DNA from: Limimonas halophila
GTDB lineage: Bacteria; Pseudomonadota; Alphaproteobacteria; Kiloniellales; Rhodovibrionaceae
Reading direction: 5' to 3'
NCBI RefSeq assembly: GCF_900100655.1
Contig: NZ_FNCE01000001.1
Span: forward strand, 372,001-436,000
DNA: 64,000 bases
Numbering within the stretch: position 1 is the first letter of the stretch; every line of letters begins with the position of its first letter. The notes under the pieces are model-generated. The model ran no database searches, was not told the origin of the DNA, and saw only the letters and a list, made by a program, of their open reading frames with translations. Positions 47,544-57,634 of the stretch are shown here, one piece after another. The position numbers and the translations under genes were made by a program.

Positions 47544-47727
47544 TTCCTGCCGCGTCGATCCCGGCGACCATCAATCTGCGGCCGGTTCACCGCTCTGCGG
47601 CGTGGCGGCCCAGCCCGTCGCGCGGCTGTGTTGTACCTCCAAAGACGCTTGCCAGCAGCCGTCCTTCCCGGTCATACAGAAGACAGGTTCGGTGGAAGCA
47701 CCGCGACCGGGTAAACGGGGCGCGCAC

Positions 47728-49230
47728 ATGGGCGGCCGGATGGGCATTCGCGGTGGTCTTGTGGCGGCGTTGACGGCGGCCTGGACGCCCGCCGCGGCGA
47801 TCAACGAGGTGGTGCCGGAGCCGCCGGACCCCACCGCGTCCTCGCCGCGCGCCGTCATGTCGCAGCACGGCTTCGAGCCCGGCAACGTCGGCTACATCCT
47901 GCGCGAGCTCGACAGCGGCAAGGTCGTCGCGGCGCACAACGCGGCCACGCCCTTTATTCCCGCCTCCGTGGCCAAGATCCCCACAGCCGTCACCGCGTTG
48001 GCCGCCCTGGGGCCGGATCACCGCTTCACGACTCGGGTGTTCGGCACCGGCCCGGTGCGGAAGGGCGAGTTGGGCGGCGACCTCGTGCTGGTGGGCGGCG
48101 GCGACCCGTTGCTCGAACCGGCGGATCTCATGGCGCTCTGCCGCCGCGTCCGCGCGGCCGGCATCCGCCGCATCGCGGGGGCGTTCCGCTACGACCCGGG
48201 CGTCGTTCGCCGCCGCCAGCACATTGCCGCCGACCAGCCCGCGGACGCGCGCTACAATCCCGGCCTTTCCGGGCTGACGATGGGCTTCAACCAGATCCGG
48301 GTGGACTGGCGCCCCAAAGGGGCCAACGGGACCGTGGCGGCGAACCTGATTCCCTCGGTGCCCGTGATCGACCTGACGCGGGCCGAACGCGGCAACGGCC
48401 CCGGCCAGCTCTGGCAGCCCGAGGTCAACGGCAGCCGCACGGTCTGGCAGCTCGACCCCCACGCGCCGCGGCGGGGGAGCGCCAACCTCCCGGTGAAGCA
48501 CCCGGGGCGCGTCACCGCGCAGGTCTTCCAGCGCATGTGCGAGCAGGCCGGTGTGCGTCTGCCCGCACCGCGCCAGGGCGAGACACCGGCGGACGCCCGC
48601 CCGCTGGCGCGGGTGCGGAGCCGGCCAGTGCGCGAGATCGCCAAGGCCATGCTCGCGTATTCCAATAACCTCGTGGCCGAGTTGCTGGGGCTTGCCGCCT
48701 CGCGCGAGTTGGTCGGGAAGCAGCTCTCGCTGCGCGCTTCCGCCGCCACGGTGTCGGCGTGGTGGCGCGAGCGCCGCACCGGCATCGACTGGTCGACGAT
48801 GCACCTGGCGAACCACTCGGGGCTGTCGGCGGACGCGCGCCTGACGCCGGCGCAGGTGGCGGCGATGCTTCGCGATCCCGTGGCGCTCGGCCACACGGAC
48901 GGGGTCTCGCGCGGCCTGCCGTCGCTGCTGCCCGCCAGCGGCGGCTCGGCGGGCATGGCGGAGCGGCTCGACGGCCCCGCGACCGCCTACAAGGTGTGGG
49001 CCAAGACGGGGACGATGTTCTACGCCAGCGGCTTGGCTGGCTACCTCTATCCCGAAAGCGGGCGGCGGCTGGCGTTCGCGCTCTTCGTCAACGACAAGGC
49101 CGCTCGCCGCGCGTACGACCGCGATCCCGACCGGCGGCGGCGCAGCGTGCAGGCGTCCGCCTCGGCGTGGACGCGCCGGGCGAAGGACCTGGAAGACGCC
49201 CTGGTGCGCTACTGGGCACGGGAACACTGA
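47728..49230 (+). CDS. dacB: D-alanyl-D-alanine carboxypeptidase/endopeptidase (PBP4, S13)
   Basis: An exported class C PBP of 500 residues that trims or opens peptidoglycan cross-links. A signal peptide (MGIRGGLVAALTAAWTPAAA region) is followed by the SxxK motif SVAK (about residues 80-83), YSNN (the SxN motif) and WAKTGTM (the KTG motif). The start at 47728 is chosen because it gives a proper signal peptide; the frame is open 42 codons further upstream. It adds to mrcA, amiC and anmK as cell-wall genes in the window. Confidence 0.92.
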   Translation: MGGRMGIRGGLVAALTAAWTPAAAINEVVPEPPDPTASSPRAVMSQHGFEPGNVGYILRELDSGKVVAAHNAATPFIPASVAKIPTAVTALAALGPDHRFTTRVFGTGPVRKGELGGDLVLVGGGDPLLEPADLMALCRRVRAAGIRRIAGAFRYDPGVVRRRQHIAADQPADARYNPGLSGLTMGFNQIRVDWRPKGANGTVAANLIPSVPVIDLTRAERGNGPGQLWQPEVNGSRTVWQLDPHAPRRGSANLPVKHPGRVTAQVFQRMCEQAGVRLPAPRQGETPADARPLARVRSRPVREIAKAMLAYSNNLVAELLGLAASRELVGKQLSLRASAATVSAWWRERRTGIDWSTMHLANHSGLSADARLTPAQVAAMLRDPVALGHTDGVSRGLPSLLPASGGSAGMAERLDGPATAYKVWAKTGTMFYASGLAGYLYPESGRRLAFALFVNDKAARRAYDRDPDRRRRSVQASASAWTRRAKDLEDALVRYWAREH

Positions 49231-49314
49231 CGCCGACCCTTGCACGAAAGCGCCCCCGGCGGCAGGCTCCGCACCCCCGGAGAACGCCGCAGCGCAGCAT
49301 GAAAGGGGAGCGCA

Positions 49315-49854
49315 ATGGATCTCAGCAAGATTCCCGCGGGCAAGAACCCGCCGTGGGACGTGAACGTGGTCGTCGAAGTGCCCATGGGCAGCGACCCCGT
49401 GAAGTACGAGATCGACAAGGAGTCGGGGGCGCTGTTCGTCGACCGCTTCCTGCACACCCCGATGCACTATCCCTGCGACTACGGCTTCATCCCGCATACC
49501 GAGGCCGACGACGGCGATCCGGTGGACGTCTGCATTCCCAACAAGGTTCCGGTCGCCGCCGGCGCGGTCGTGCGCGTCCGCCCCGTGGGCGTGCTCGTCA
49601 TGGAGGACGAGGAAGGCCAGGACGAGAAGATCATCGCGGTGCCGCCGGCCAAGCTCTGCCCGGACTTCAAGCACGTGGAATCCCTCGACGATATCAAGGG
49701 CTTCACGCTCCAGCGCATCGCCCACTTCTTTGCGCACTACAAGGATCTCGAGGACAACAAGTGGGTGCGCGTCGACCGCTGGGGCGACCAGCACGAGGCG
49801 GCGCGGCTGATTCAACAGGCGCTCAACGGGGACGCCCAGAAGCTCGCCTCCTGA
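49315..49854 (+). CDS. ppa: Soluble inorganic pyrophosphatase (family I)
   Basis: A 179-residue cytoplasmic enzyme hydrolysing pyrophosphate from biosynthetic reactions. The signature EADDGDPVDVCIPN with its metal-binding aspartates, YPCDYGFIPHT near the start, and FAHYKDLEDNKWV are intact. AAAGGGGAGCGC precedes the ATG. Directly followed, after 259 bases, by the membrane pyrophosphatase hppA. Confidence 0.97.
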   Translation: MDLSKIPAGKNPPWDVNVVVEVPMGSDPVKYEIDKESGALFVDRFLHTPMHYPCDYGFIPHTEADDGDPVDVCIPNKVPVAAGAVVRVRPVGVLVMEDEEGQDEKIIAVPPAKLCPDFKHVESLDDIKGFTLQRIAHFFAHYKDLEDNKWVRVDRWGDQHEAARLIQQALNGDAQKLAS

Positions 49855-49994
49855 CGCCGGCCCGGACGCCCCCCGACAACGCGGATTCACCCGCTCAGCG
49901 CGGGCGCGGGAACCCTCTCGCGCCCGTGCTTTTGGTTGCGTCCTCAAACGCTGTGCATTGGGCGCTCGCCGTCAGCGTGGCATGCTGATTCGCG

Positions 49995-50032
49995 GCGGAC
50001 GCACAAAAAACGCACCACGTATCAGCGTCCGC
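49995..50032. promoter_or_regulatory. Inverted repeat upstream of hppA
   Basis: GCGGACGC (49995-50002) and GCGTCCGC (50025-50032), perfect arms separated by 22 bases that include an A-run. It lies 80-120 bases before the hppA start and may be an operator or the ppa transcript end. No firm promoter boxes were identified. Confidence 0.35.
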
Positions 50033-50113
50033 GTGTGAGAACAAGCGCCGGTGTGCCGGGCAGGGGTGCGTATCCCGGCACGCACGGCGGCCAAGTGCGA
50101 CGGGGGGCTTCCA

Positions 50114-52216
<2,103 letters not shown>

Positions 52217-52241
52217 CACGGGCGACACGGCTGGACGGAGG

Positions 52242-52271
52242 CGCCCCGGCCCATCGCGGCCGGGGCGTTTT
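52242..52271 (+). terminator. Rho-independent terminator of hppA
   Basis: CGCCCCGGCC (52242-52251), 6-base loop, GGCCGGGGCG (52258-52267), then TTTT. A perfect 10-bp GC stem 25 bases after the stop; one of the few canonical terminators in the window. Confidence 0.85.
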
Positions 52272-52341
52272 CGGTTGGGGACGGTTTCGGCGCCGGCCCG
52301 TACGCGGATAGGCTCCCGGGACACGGGTCGGAGACGTGCTC

Positions 52342-53346
52342 ATGGATCTCGGCGCATGGCCGCGCGTGCCGCTGGCGCACCTGCCCACGCCGCTGGAGCC
52401 CATGGACCGCCTGCGCCGCGCGCTCGGCACCGAGCGGGCGGTGTGGGTGAAGCGGGACGACGCCACGGGGCTCGCCGGCGGCGGCAACAAGACGCGCAAG
52501 CTGGAATATCTCGCCGCCGAGGCGAAGGCCGCGGGCGCGGACTGGCTCGTCACCACGGGCGGGGTGCAGTCCAACCACGCGCGCCAGACCGCCGCCGCGG
52601 CGGCGCGCCTGGGAATGGGCTGCGATCTCGTGCTGACGCGCGCCGTGCCCGACCGCGACGCGGGCTACGAGTCCACCGGCAACGTCCAGCTCGACCACCT
52701 GCTGGGCGCGCACGTGCAGATCCATCCCGTGGGCACGGACCGCGGCGAGGCCATGGACGCCGTCGCCGCGCGGCGGCGGGTCCAGGGGCACACGCCCTTC
52801 GTCATTCCCACGGGCGGCTCGACGGAAACCGGCGCGTTGGGCTACGTGCGCGCGGCGCTGGAGCTGGTTAACCAGGCGGTGGACCGCGATCTGGCCATCG
52901 GCACGATCGTGGTGCCGGCCTCCAGCGGCGGCACGCTGGCGGGCCTGCTGGTGGGGCTGCACGCGCTGAACCATTCGGCCCGCGTCATCGGGATCGACGT
53001 GGAGGCGGATGCGGCCACGACCCGGCGCACGGTCGCGGGGTTGGCGGCGTCCACGGCCCGGCGGCTCGGCGTCGAGCCGCCGCCGGGCGAGCGCCTGCAC
53101 ATCGAAGGCGCCCACGCCGGGCCCGCCTACGGCATCCCCACCGATGCCACGCTGGCCGCGGCCCGCATGGCGGCGCGGACCGAGGGCCTGGTGCTCGATC
53201 CCGTCTACAGCGCCAAGGCCATGGCCGGGCTGCTGCACGGGCTCGACACCGGCGCGCTGGCCGGCGAGGGCGCCGTCGTCTTTGTGCACACGGGCGGCCT
53301 GCCGGGGCTGTTCGCCTACCCGGAAGCTGCGGGGCCCGCCGCTTAA
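52342..53346 (+). CDS. D-cysteine desulfhydrase / ACC deaminase-like PLP enzyme
   Basis: A 334-residue fold type II PLP enzyme. GGGNKTRKLEYL carries the Schiff-base lysine (about K50), followed by TTGGVQSNHARQTAAAAA and the phosphate-binding loop PASSGGTLAG. These are shared by D-cysteine desulfhydrase (DcyD) and 1-aminocyclopropane-1-carboxylate deaminase; the N-terminal PLAHLPTPLEP favours DcyD-type proteins. It would release pyruvate, H2S and ammonia from D-cysteine, but other D-amino acids are possible. CGGAGACG precedes the ATG. Confidence 0.85.
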   Translation: MDLGAWPRVPLAHLPTPLEPMDRLRRALGTERAVWVKRDDATGLAGGGNKTRKLEYLAAEAKAAGADWLVTTGGVQSNHARQTAAAAARLGMGCDLVLTRAVPDRDAGYESTGNVQLDHLLGAHVQIHPVGTDRGEAMDAVAARRRVQGHTPFVIPTGGSTETGALGYVRAALELVNQAVDRDLAIGTIVVPASSGGTLAGLLVGLHALNHSARVIGIDVEADAATTRRTVAGLAASTARRLGVEPPPGERLHIEGAHAGPAYGIPTDATLAAARMAARTEGLVLDPVYSAKAMAGLLHGLDTGALAGEGAVVFVHTGGLPGLFAYPEAAGPAA

Positions 53347-53448
53347 CGCCCTGGTAGCAGACCGCTCACCAGTGGCAGACTGATCTCCTCGGCGCCCGCA
53401 TGGCGGCGTCGCCGTTCCGCCCAACACTCCTGCGACCACGGATGCACG

Positions 53449-54279
53449 ATGACCAAAACCGGCGACCGATCCACCTACCGCACCCCGGTGAAGGCTTACG
53501 CCAACAAGGATTTTCTGGAGAGCAAGGACGCGCGCGCGTTGCGCATCCTGGCCGAGTACCTGGAACCGCGCAGCCGCTTCGAGCATCACAGGATCGACGA
53601 CACCATCGCCTTCATGGGCTCGGCCCGCCTCAAGCCGCGCGACGTGGCCGAGGCGGCGCTGGCCGAGGCCAAGGCGAACGGCGGTGATGTCGAGACGGCC
53701 GAGCGCGACCTGGAAATGTCCGCCTACTACGAGGCGGCGCGCGAGCTGGCGCGCCAGCTCACGGCCTGGTCCAAGCAGCTCGACGCGCGCGAGCGCCGCT
53801 TCGTCGTCTGCACCGGCGGCGGGCCGGGCATGATGGAGGCCGCCAACCGCGGCGCCTCCGAAGCCAAGGGCATGAACATCGGGCTGTCGATCTCAATCCC
53901 GGCGGAGCCGTACGAAAACCCCTACGTCACCCGTGAGCTCGGGTTCGAGTTCCACTACTTCTTCATGCGCAAGTTCTGGTTCACCTACCTGGCCAAGGCG
54001 GCGGTGTTCTTCCCGGGCGGCTTCGGCACGCTCGACGAGCTGTTCGAGATGCTGACGCTCCTGCAGACGCACAAGATCCGCAAGCACCTGCCCATCGTGC
54101 TGTTCGGCCGCGCGTTCTGGAACGAGGTGGTGAACTTCGACGCGCTGGTGCGCTACGGCACGATCGACGCCAAGGACAAGGAGTTGATGCTGATCACGGA
54201 TTCCGTGGACGAGGCGTACGCCCACATCACCGAGCAGCTCTCGGCCTACAGCATCGCCGAACCCGGCCCGCACCTGTAA
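53449..54279 (+). CDS. LOG-family protein (TIGR00730-like)
   Basis: A 276-residue Rossmann-like protein with the LOG signature PGGFGTLDE, preceded by GSARLKP, CTGGGPGMMEAANRGA and a conserved FFMRKFWF. Short members act as cytokinin-activating phosphoribohydrolases or nucleotide 5'-monophosphate nucleosidases; this longer type (N-terminal extension of about 50 residues, insert DVETAERDLEMSAYYE) is uncharacterised. It precedes the aminotransferase gene by only 8 bases. Confidence 0.88.
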   Translation: MTKTGDRSTYRTPVKAYANKDFLESKDARALRILAEYLEPRSRFEHHRIDDTIAFMGSARLKPRDVAEAALAEAKANGGDVETAERDLEMSAYYEAARELARQLTAWSKQLDARERRFVVCTGGGPGMMEAANRGASEAKGMNIGLSISIPAEPYENPYVTRELGFEFHYFFMRKFWFTYLAKAAVFFPGGFGTLDELFEMLTLLQTHKIRKHLPIVLFGRAFWNEVVNFDALVRYGTIDAKDKELMLITDSVDEAYAHITEQLSAYSIAEPGPHL

Positions 54280-54287
54280 TCGAGCCG

Positions 54288-55625
54288 ATGTCCCGCGTTC
54301 TCCACCGCAGCCCCGCGGCGAGCTATCCCGTCGCCGCGAGCGGCGAGGGGCCGTACCTCTTCGACCGCGACGGCACGCGCTACCTCGACGGTTCGGGCGG
54401 CGCGGCCGTGTCCTGCCTGGGCCATGGCCACCCGGAGGTCGTCGCCGCGATCCAGGACCAGGCCGCGCGGCTGGCCTACGGCCACACCGCCTTTTTCACC
54501 AACGAGCCGGCGGAAGCCCTGGCCGAGCACCTCGTCGCGGACGCGCCGGGGAGTCTGGACCGGGTGCACTTCGTCTCCGGCGGGTCCGAGGCGACGGAAA
54601 CCGCGCTCAAGCTGGCCCGCCAGCACGCGGTGAACCGGGGCGAGCCCATGCGCCGGCGCGTGATCGCGCGCCGCCAGAGCTACCACGGCAACACGCTTGC
54701 CGCCCTGGCGGCGAGCGGCAATCCGGGCCGGCGCGTGCCCTTCGACGCCATGCTACCCGACGGCGTAACGCGGATTTCGCCCTGCTACCCCTATCGCGGC
54801 CAGCGCGCGGACGAGGACGAGGGCGCCTACGGCGAGCGCATGGCGGCCGAGCTGGAAGACGCCATCCTGGGGGCCGGACCGGAGACGGTGCTCGCCTTCA
54901 TCTGCGAGCCCGTCGTCGGCGCGACCCTGGGCGCGGTGCCGGCCGTGCCGGGCTACCTCAAGCGCGTGCGCGAGATCTGCGACCGCTACGGCGTGCTGCT
55001 GATCTTCGACGAGGTGATGTGCGGCATGGGCCGCACCGGGGTGCGCTACGCGTGCAGCCACGACGGCGCCGCGCCGGACCTGTTGACCTGTGCCAAGGGG
55101 CTGGCGGGCGGCTACCAGCCGCTGGGCGCGGTGCTGATGAGCCGTGCCATCGCGGAGTCCATCGAAACCGCCTCGCGGCCGTTCCCGCACGGCTTCACCT
55201 ACGTCGGCCACGCCACGGCCTGCGCGGCGGGGCTGGCGGTGCAGCGCGTGATCGACCGCGACGACCTGCTGGTGAACGTGACCCGCCAGGGCGCAGCACT
55301 GCGCGATGACCTGGCGGCGCGGTTCGCCGACCACCCGCATGTCGGCGACATCCGCGGGCGCGGGCTCTTTCTCGGGATTGAACTGGTGGCCGACCGCGAG
55401 AGCAAGCGGCCCTTCGACCCCGCCCTGGCGCTCAACGCGCGTATCAAGAAGGCGGCCTTCGCGCGCGGGCTGATCTGCTACCCCGGCGGCGGCACGGCCG
55501 ACGGGCAGGCGGGTGATCACGTGCTGCTCGCGCCGCCCTTCATCATCGGCGACGAGCACCGCGCCGAGCTGGTCGACAAGCTGGCGGACGCGATCGGGGG
55601 TGCACTCACGGAGATCGGGGCGTGA
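54288..55625 (+). CDS. Class III (omega) aminotransferase
   Basis: A 445-residue PLP-dependent aminotransferase of the aspartate aminotransferase/omega-amino acid type. Visible are LDGSGGAAVSCLGHGHPEV, HFVSGGSEATETALKLAR, SYHGNTLAALAASG, the Asp of LIFDEVMCGMGRTG and the Schiff-base lysine in LTCAKGLAGGYQPLGAV. Its stop overlaps the next gene's GTG start (GTGA at 55622-55625), so it is coupled to a BKACE-type enzyme. Together they could turn an omega- or beta-amino acid into a keto acid and then cleave it. Confidence 0.9.
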   Translation: MSRVLHRSPAASYPVAASGEGPYLFDRDGTRYLDGSGGAAVSCLGHGHPEVVAAIQDQAARLAYGHTAFFTNEPAEALAEHLVADAPGSLDRVHFVSGGSEATETALKLARQHAVNRGEPMRRRVIARRQSYHGNTLAALAASGNPGRRVPFDAMLPDGVTRISPCYPYRGQRADEDEGAYGERMAAELEDAILGAGPETVLAFICEPVVGATLGAVPAVPGYLKRVREICDRYGVLLIFDEVMCGMGRTGVRYACSHDGAAPDLLTCAKGLAGGYQPLGAVLMSRAIAESIETASRPFPHGFTYVGHATACAAGLAVQRVIDRDDLLVNVTRQGAALRDDLAARFADHPHVGDIRGRGLFLGIELVADRESKRPFDPALALNARIKKAAFARGLICYPGGGTADGQAGDHVLLAPPFIIGDEHRAELVDKLADAIGGALTEIGA

Positions 55626-56431
55626 CCTGGCCGCCGCTGCTGCTCGCGGCGGCGCCCAACGGCGCCCGGCGCACGCCGGCGGACCACCCGGCGCTGCCCG
55701 TGACGCCGGACGCCATTGCCGAGACGGCGGCGGCCTGCCGTGACGCGGGCGCGGCGATGCTGCACCTGCACGTCCGCGACCGCGAGGGCCGGCACACGCT
55801 CGATCCGGCGGCCTACCGCGAGGCCATCGCGGCCGTGCGCGCGCGGGTGGGCGACGATCTCGTCATCCAGATCACGACGGAATCGGCGGGGCGCTTCCGC
55901 CCCGTTGAGCAGATCGCCGCGGTGCGCGCCGTGCGCCCGGAGGCCGTTAGCGTCGCTTGGCGCGAGCTGGCGCCGGACGCCCGCCACGAGCGCGCCGCGA
56001 TCGCCTTCCTGCGCTGGTGCCGGGCGCGGGGCATCCGCGTGCAGATCATCCTCTACACGCCCGACGAGGTGGCGCGCTGGCGGGCCGTGGAAACGCGGTT
56101 CCCCGGCATCGCCGGACTGCCGCGGCTGTACGTGCTGGGCAGCTATGCGGGCGCGCAGGCCGACCCGGCCGATCTCTTCCCCTTTCGCCAGGCGGATGCC
56201 GGGAGCGGGGCGCCGTGGATGGTGTGCGCCTTCGGCGCGCGCGAAACCGCCTGCGCGGCCGTGGCGATGGCGCTCGGCGGCGATGTGCGTGTCGGCTTCG
56301 AAAACAACCTGACCCTGCCGGATGGCGCGCGGGCACCGGACAACGCCGCACTGGTCGCGGCGGCGGCGCGGGCAGCCACCGCCATCGGGCGCACCCCGGC
56401 GCCGGTGGCTGACCTCGCCGCCCGGCTATAA
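55622..56431 (+). CDS. BKACE-family (3-keto-5-aminohexanoate cleavage-like) enzyme
   Basis: A 269-residue member of the beta-keto acid cleavage enzyme family, shorter than the usual 275-310. The zinc-binding HLHVRD motif and the C-terminal RVGFENN are present. Characterised members react a beta-keto acid with acetyl-CoA to give acetoacetate and a new CoA ester. In the reference enzyme the last motif reads R-x-G-x-E-D, with the Asp acting in catalysis; here that Asp is Asn. GTG start, coupled to the aminotransferase. The TAXI transporter that follows may bring the substrate. Confidence 0.85.
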   Translation: MTWPPLLLAAAPNGARRTPADHPALPVTPDAIAETAAACRDAGAAMLHLHVRDREGRHTLDPAAYREAIAAVRARVGDDLVIQITTESAGRFRPVEQIAAVRAVRPEAVSVAWRELAPDARHERAAIAFLRWCRARGIRVQIILYTPDEVARWRAVETRFPGIAGLPRLYVLGSYAGAQADPADLFPFRQADAGSGAPWMVCAFGARETACAAVAMALGGDVRVGFENNLTLPDGARAPDNAALVAAAARAATAIGRTPAPVADLAARL

Positions 56432-56551
56432 CCCGTGCGGCGGAGGCCCATTGTGGGTGTCAATATCTGGTACCCTGATGGTCACTCGTGTTATCGGACC
56501 ACGTGCAAAATCGACCTGCCACACAGGCGAATCCACAGGGAGGCACCCACA

Positions 56552-57535
56552 ATGCGAAAACTGCTGACGGCCACGCTGGGCGCGGCCATGACGGCGTCCC
56601 TCGCCCTGGTGAACCCGGCGAGCGACGCCCGGGCCGCCGAGGAGACGTCCTTCGTCACGATCGGCACCGGCGGCGTGACCGGGGTCTACTACCCGGCGGG
56701 CGGCGCGATCTGCAAGCTGATGAACCGGGACCGCGACCGCCACGGCATCCGCTGCTCCGTGGAATCCACCGGCGGGTCCGTCTACAACCTGAACACCATG
56801 CAGGCCGGTGAGCTGAGCTTCGGCGTGGTCCAGTCCGACTGGCAGTACCACGCTTACAACGGCTCCAAGCGCTTCTCGGACAAGCCGTTCAAGGACCTGC
56901 GGGCGGTGTTCTCGCTGCATCCGGAGCCGTTCACGGTCGTTTCCCGGAAAGACAGCGGCATCGAGACCTTTATGGACACCGCCGGCAAGCGCGTGAACAT
57001 CGGCAACCCCGGCTCGGGCCAGCGCGCCACGATGGACGTGGTGATGGACGCCCTCGGCTGGACGCCGGACAAGTTCCAGCTCGCCTCCGAGCTGAAGGCG
57101 GACGAGCAAGCCTCGGCGCTGTGCGACAACAAGGTCGACGCCTTCGTCTACGTCGTCGGCCACCCCTCCGGTTCCATCCAGGAGGCCACGACCACTTGCG
57201 ACACCAACCTGGTGGACGTGAAGAACGACGAAGTGGCCAGTCTCGTCGAGAACCGGCCCTACTACAGCTGGGCCACGATCCCCGGCGGGATGTACAAGGG
57301 CAATGACGAGGACACGAAGACCTTCGGTGTGCGCGCCACCTTCGTGACCCACGCCGACATGTCCGAGAAGGCGGTCTACGAGCTGGTGAAGGCCGTCTTC
57401 GAGAACTTCGAGACGTTCAAGAGCCTGCACCCGGCCTTCAAGGTCCTCGACAAGGAGGAGATGGCCACGGAGGCGCTGTCCGCGCCGCTGCATCCGGGCG
57501 CCAAGAAGTACTACAAGGAAGCCGGCCTGATGTAA
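56552..57535 (+). CDS. TAXI-family TRAP transporter binding protein
   Basis: A 327-residue exported protein with a signal peptide ending in ARA (about residue 28). The mature part opens with [24 protein letters not shown], the TAXI hallmark, followed by [30 protein letters not shown] and [24 protein letters not shown] proteins capture substrates such as glutamate or 2-oxoglutarate-like compounds for a fused permease. The start at 56552 has AGGGAGGC upstream. The fused permease is the next gene. Confidence 0.95.
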   Translation: MRKLLTATLGAAMTASLALVNPASDARAAEETSFVTIGTGGVTGVYYPAGGAICKLMNRDRDRHGIRCSVESTGGSVYNLNTMQAGELSFGVVQSDWQYHAYNGSKRFSDKPFKDLRAVFSLHPEPFTVVSRKDSGIETFMDTAGKRVNIGNPGSGQRATMDVVMDALGWTPDKFQLASELKADEQASALCDNKVDAFVYVVGHPSGSIQEATTTCDTNLVDVKNDEVASLVENRPYYSWATIPGGMYKGNDEDTKTFGVRATFVTHADMSEKAVYELVKAVFENFETFKSLHPAFKVLDKEEMATEALSAPLHPGAKKYYKEAGLM

Positions 57536-57544
57536 GGCTCCTCG

Positions 57545-57576
57545 GCGGGCGGTGTCCGGTTTCGGACGCCGCCCGC
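57545..57576 (+). terminator. Stem-loop between TAXI protein and permease
   Basis: GCGGGCGGTGTCCG (57545-57558), GTTT, CGGACGCCGCCCGC (57563-57576): 14 pairs with a single G-T, ten bases after the binding protein stop. Like the one after dctP, it probably lowers permease expression relative to the binding protein. Confidence 0.65.
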
Positions 57577-57634
57577 AGTGTATCCGGCACATGACGATGG
57601 CTTGCGGCACGGTCCAGCCGGCGGGGCAGGGCGG

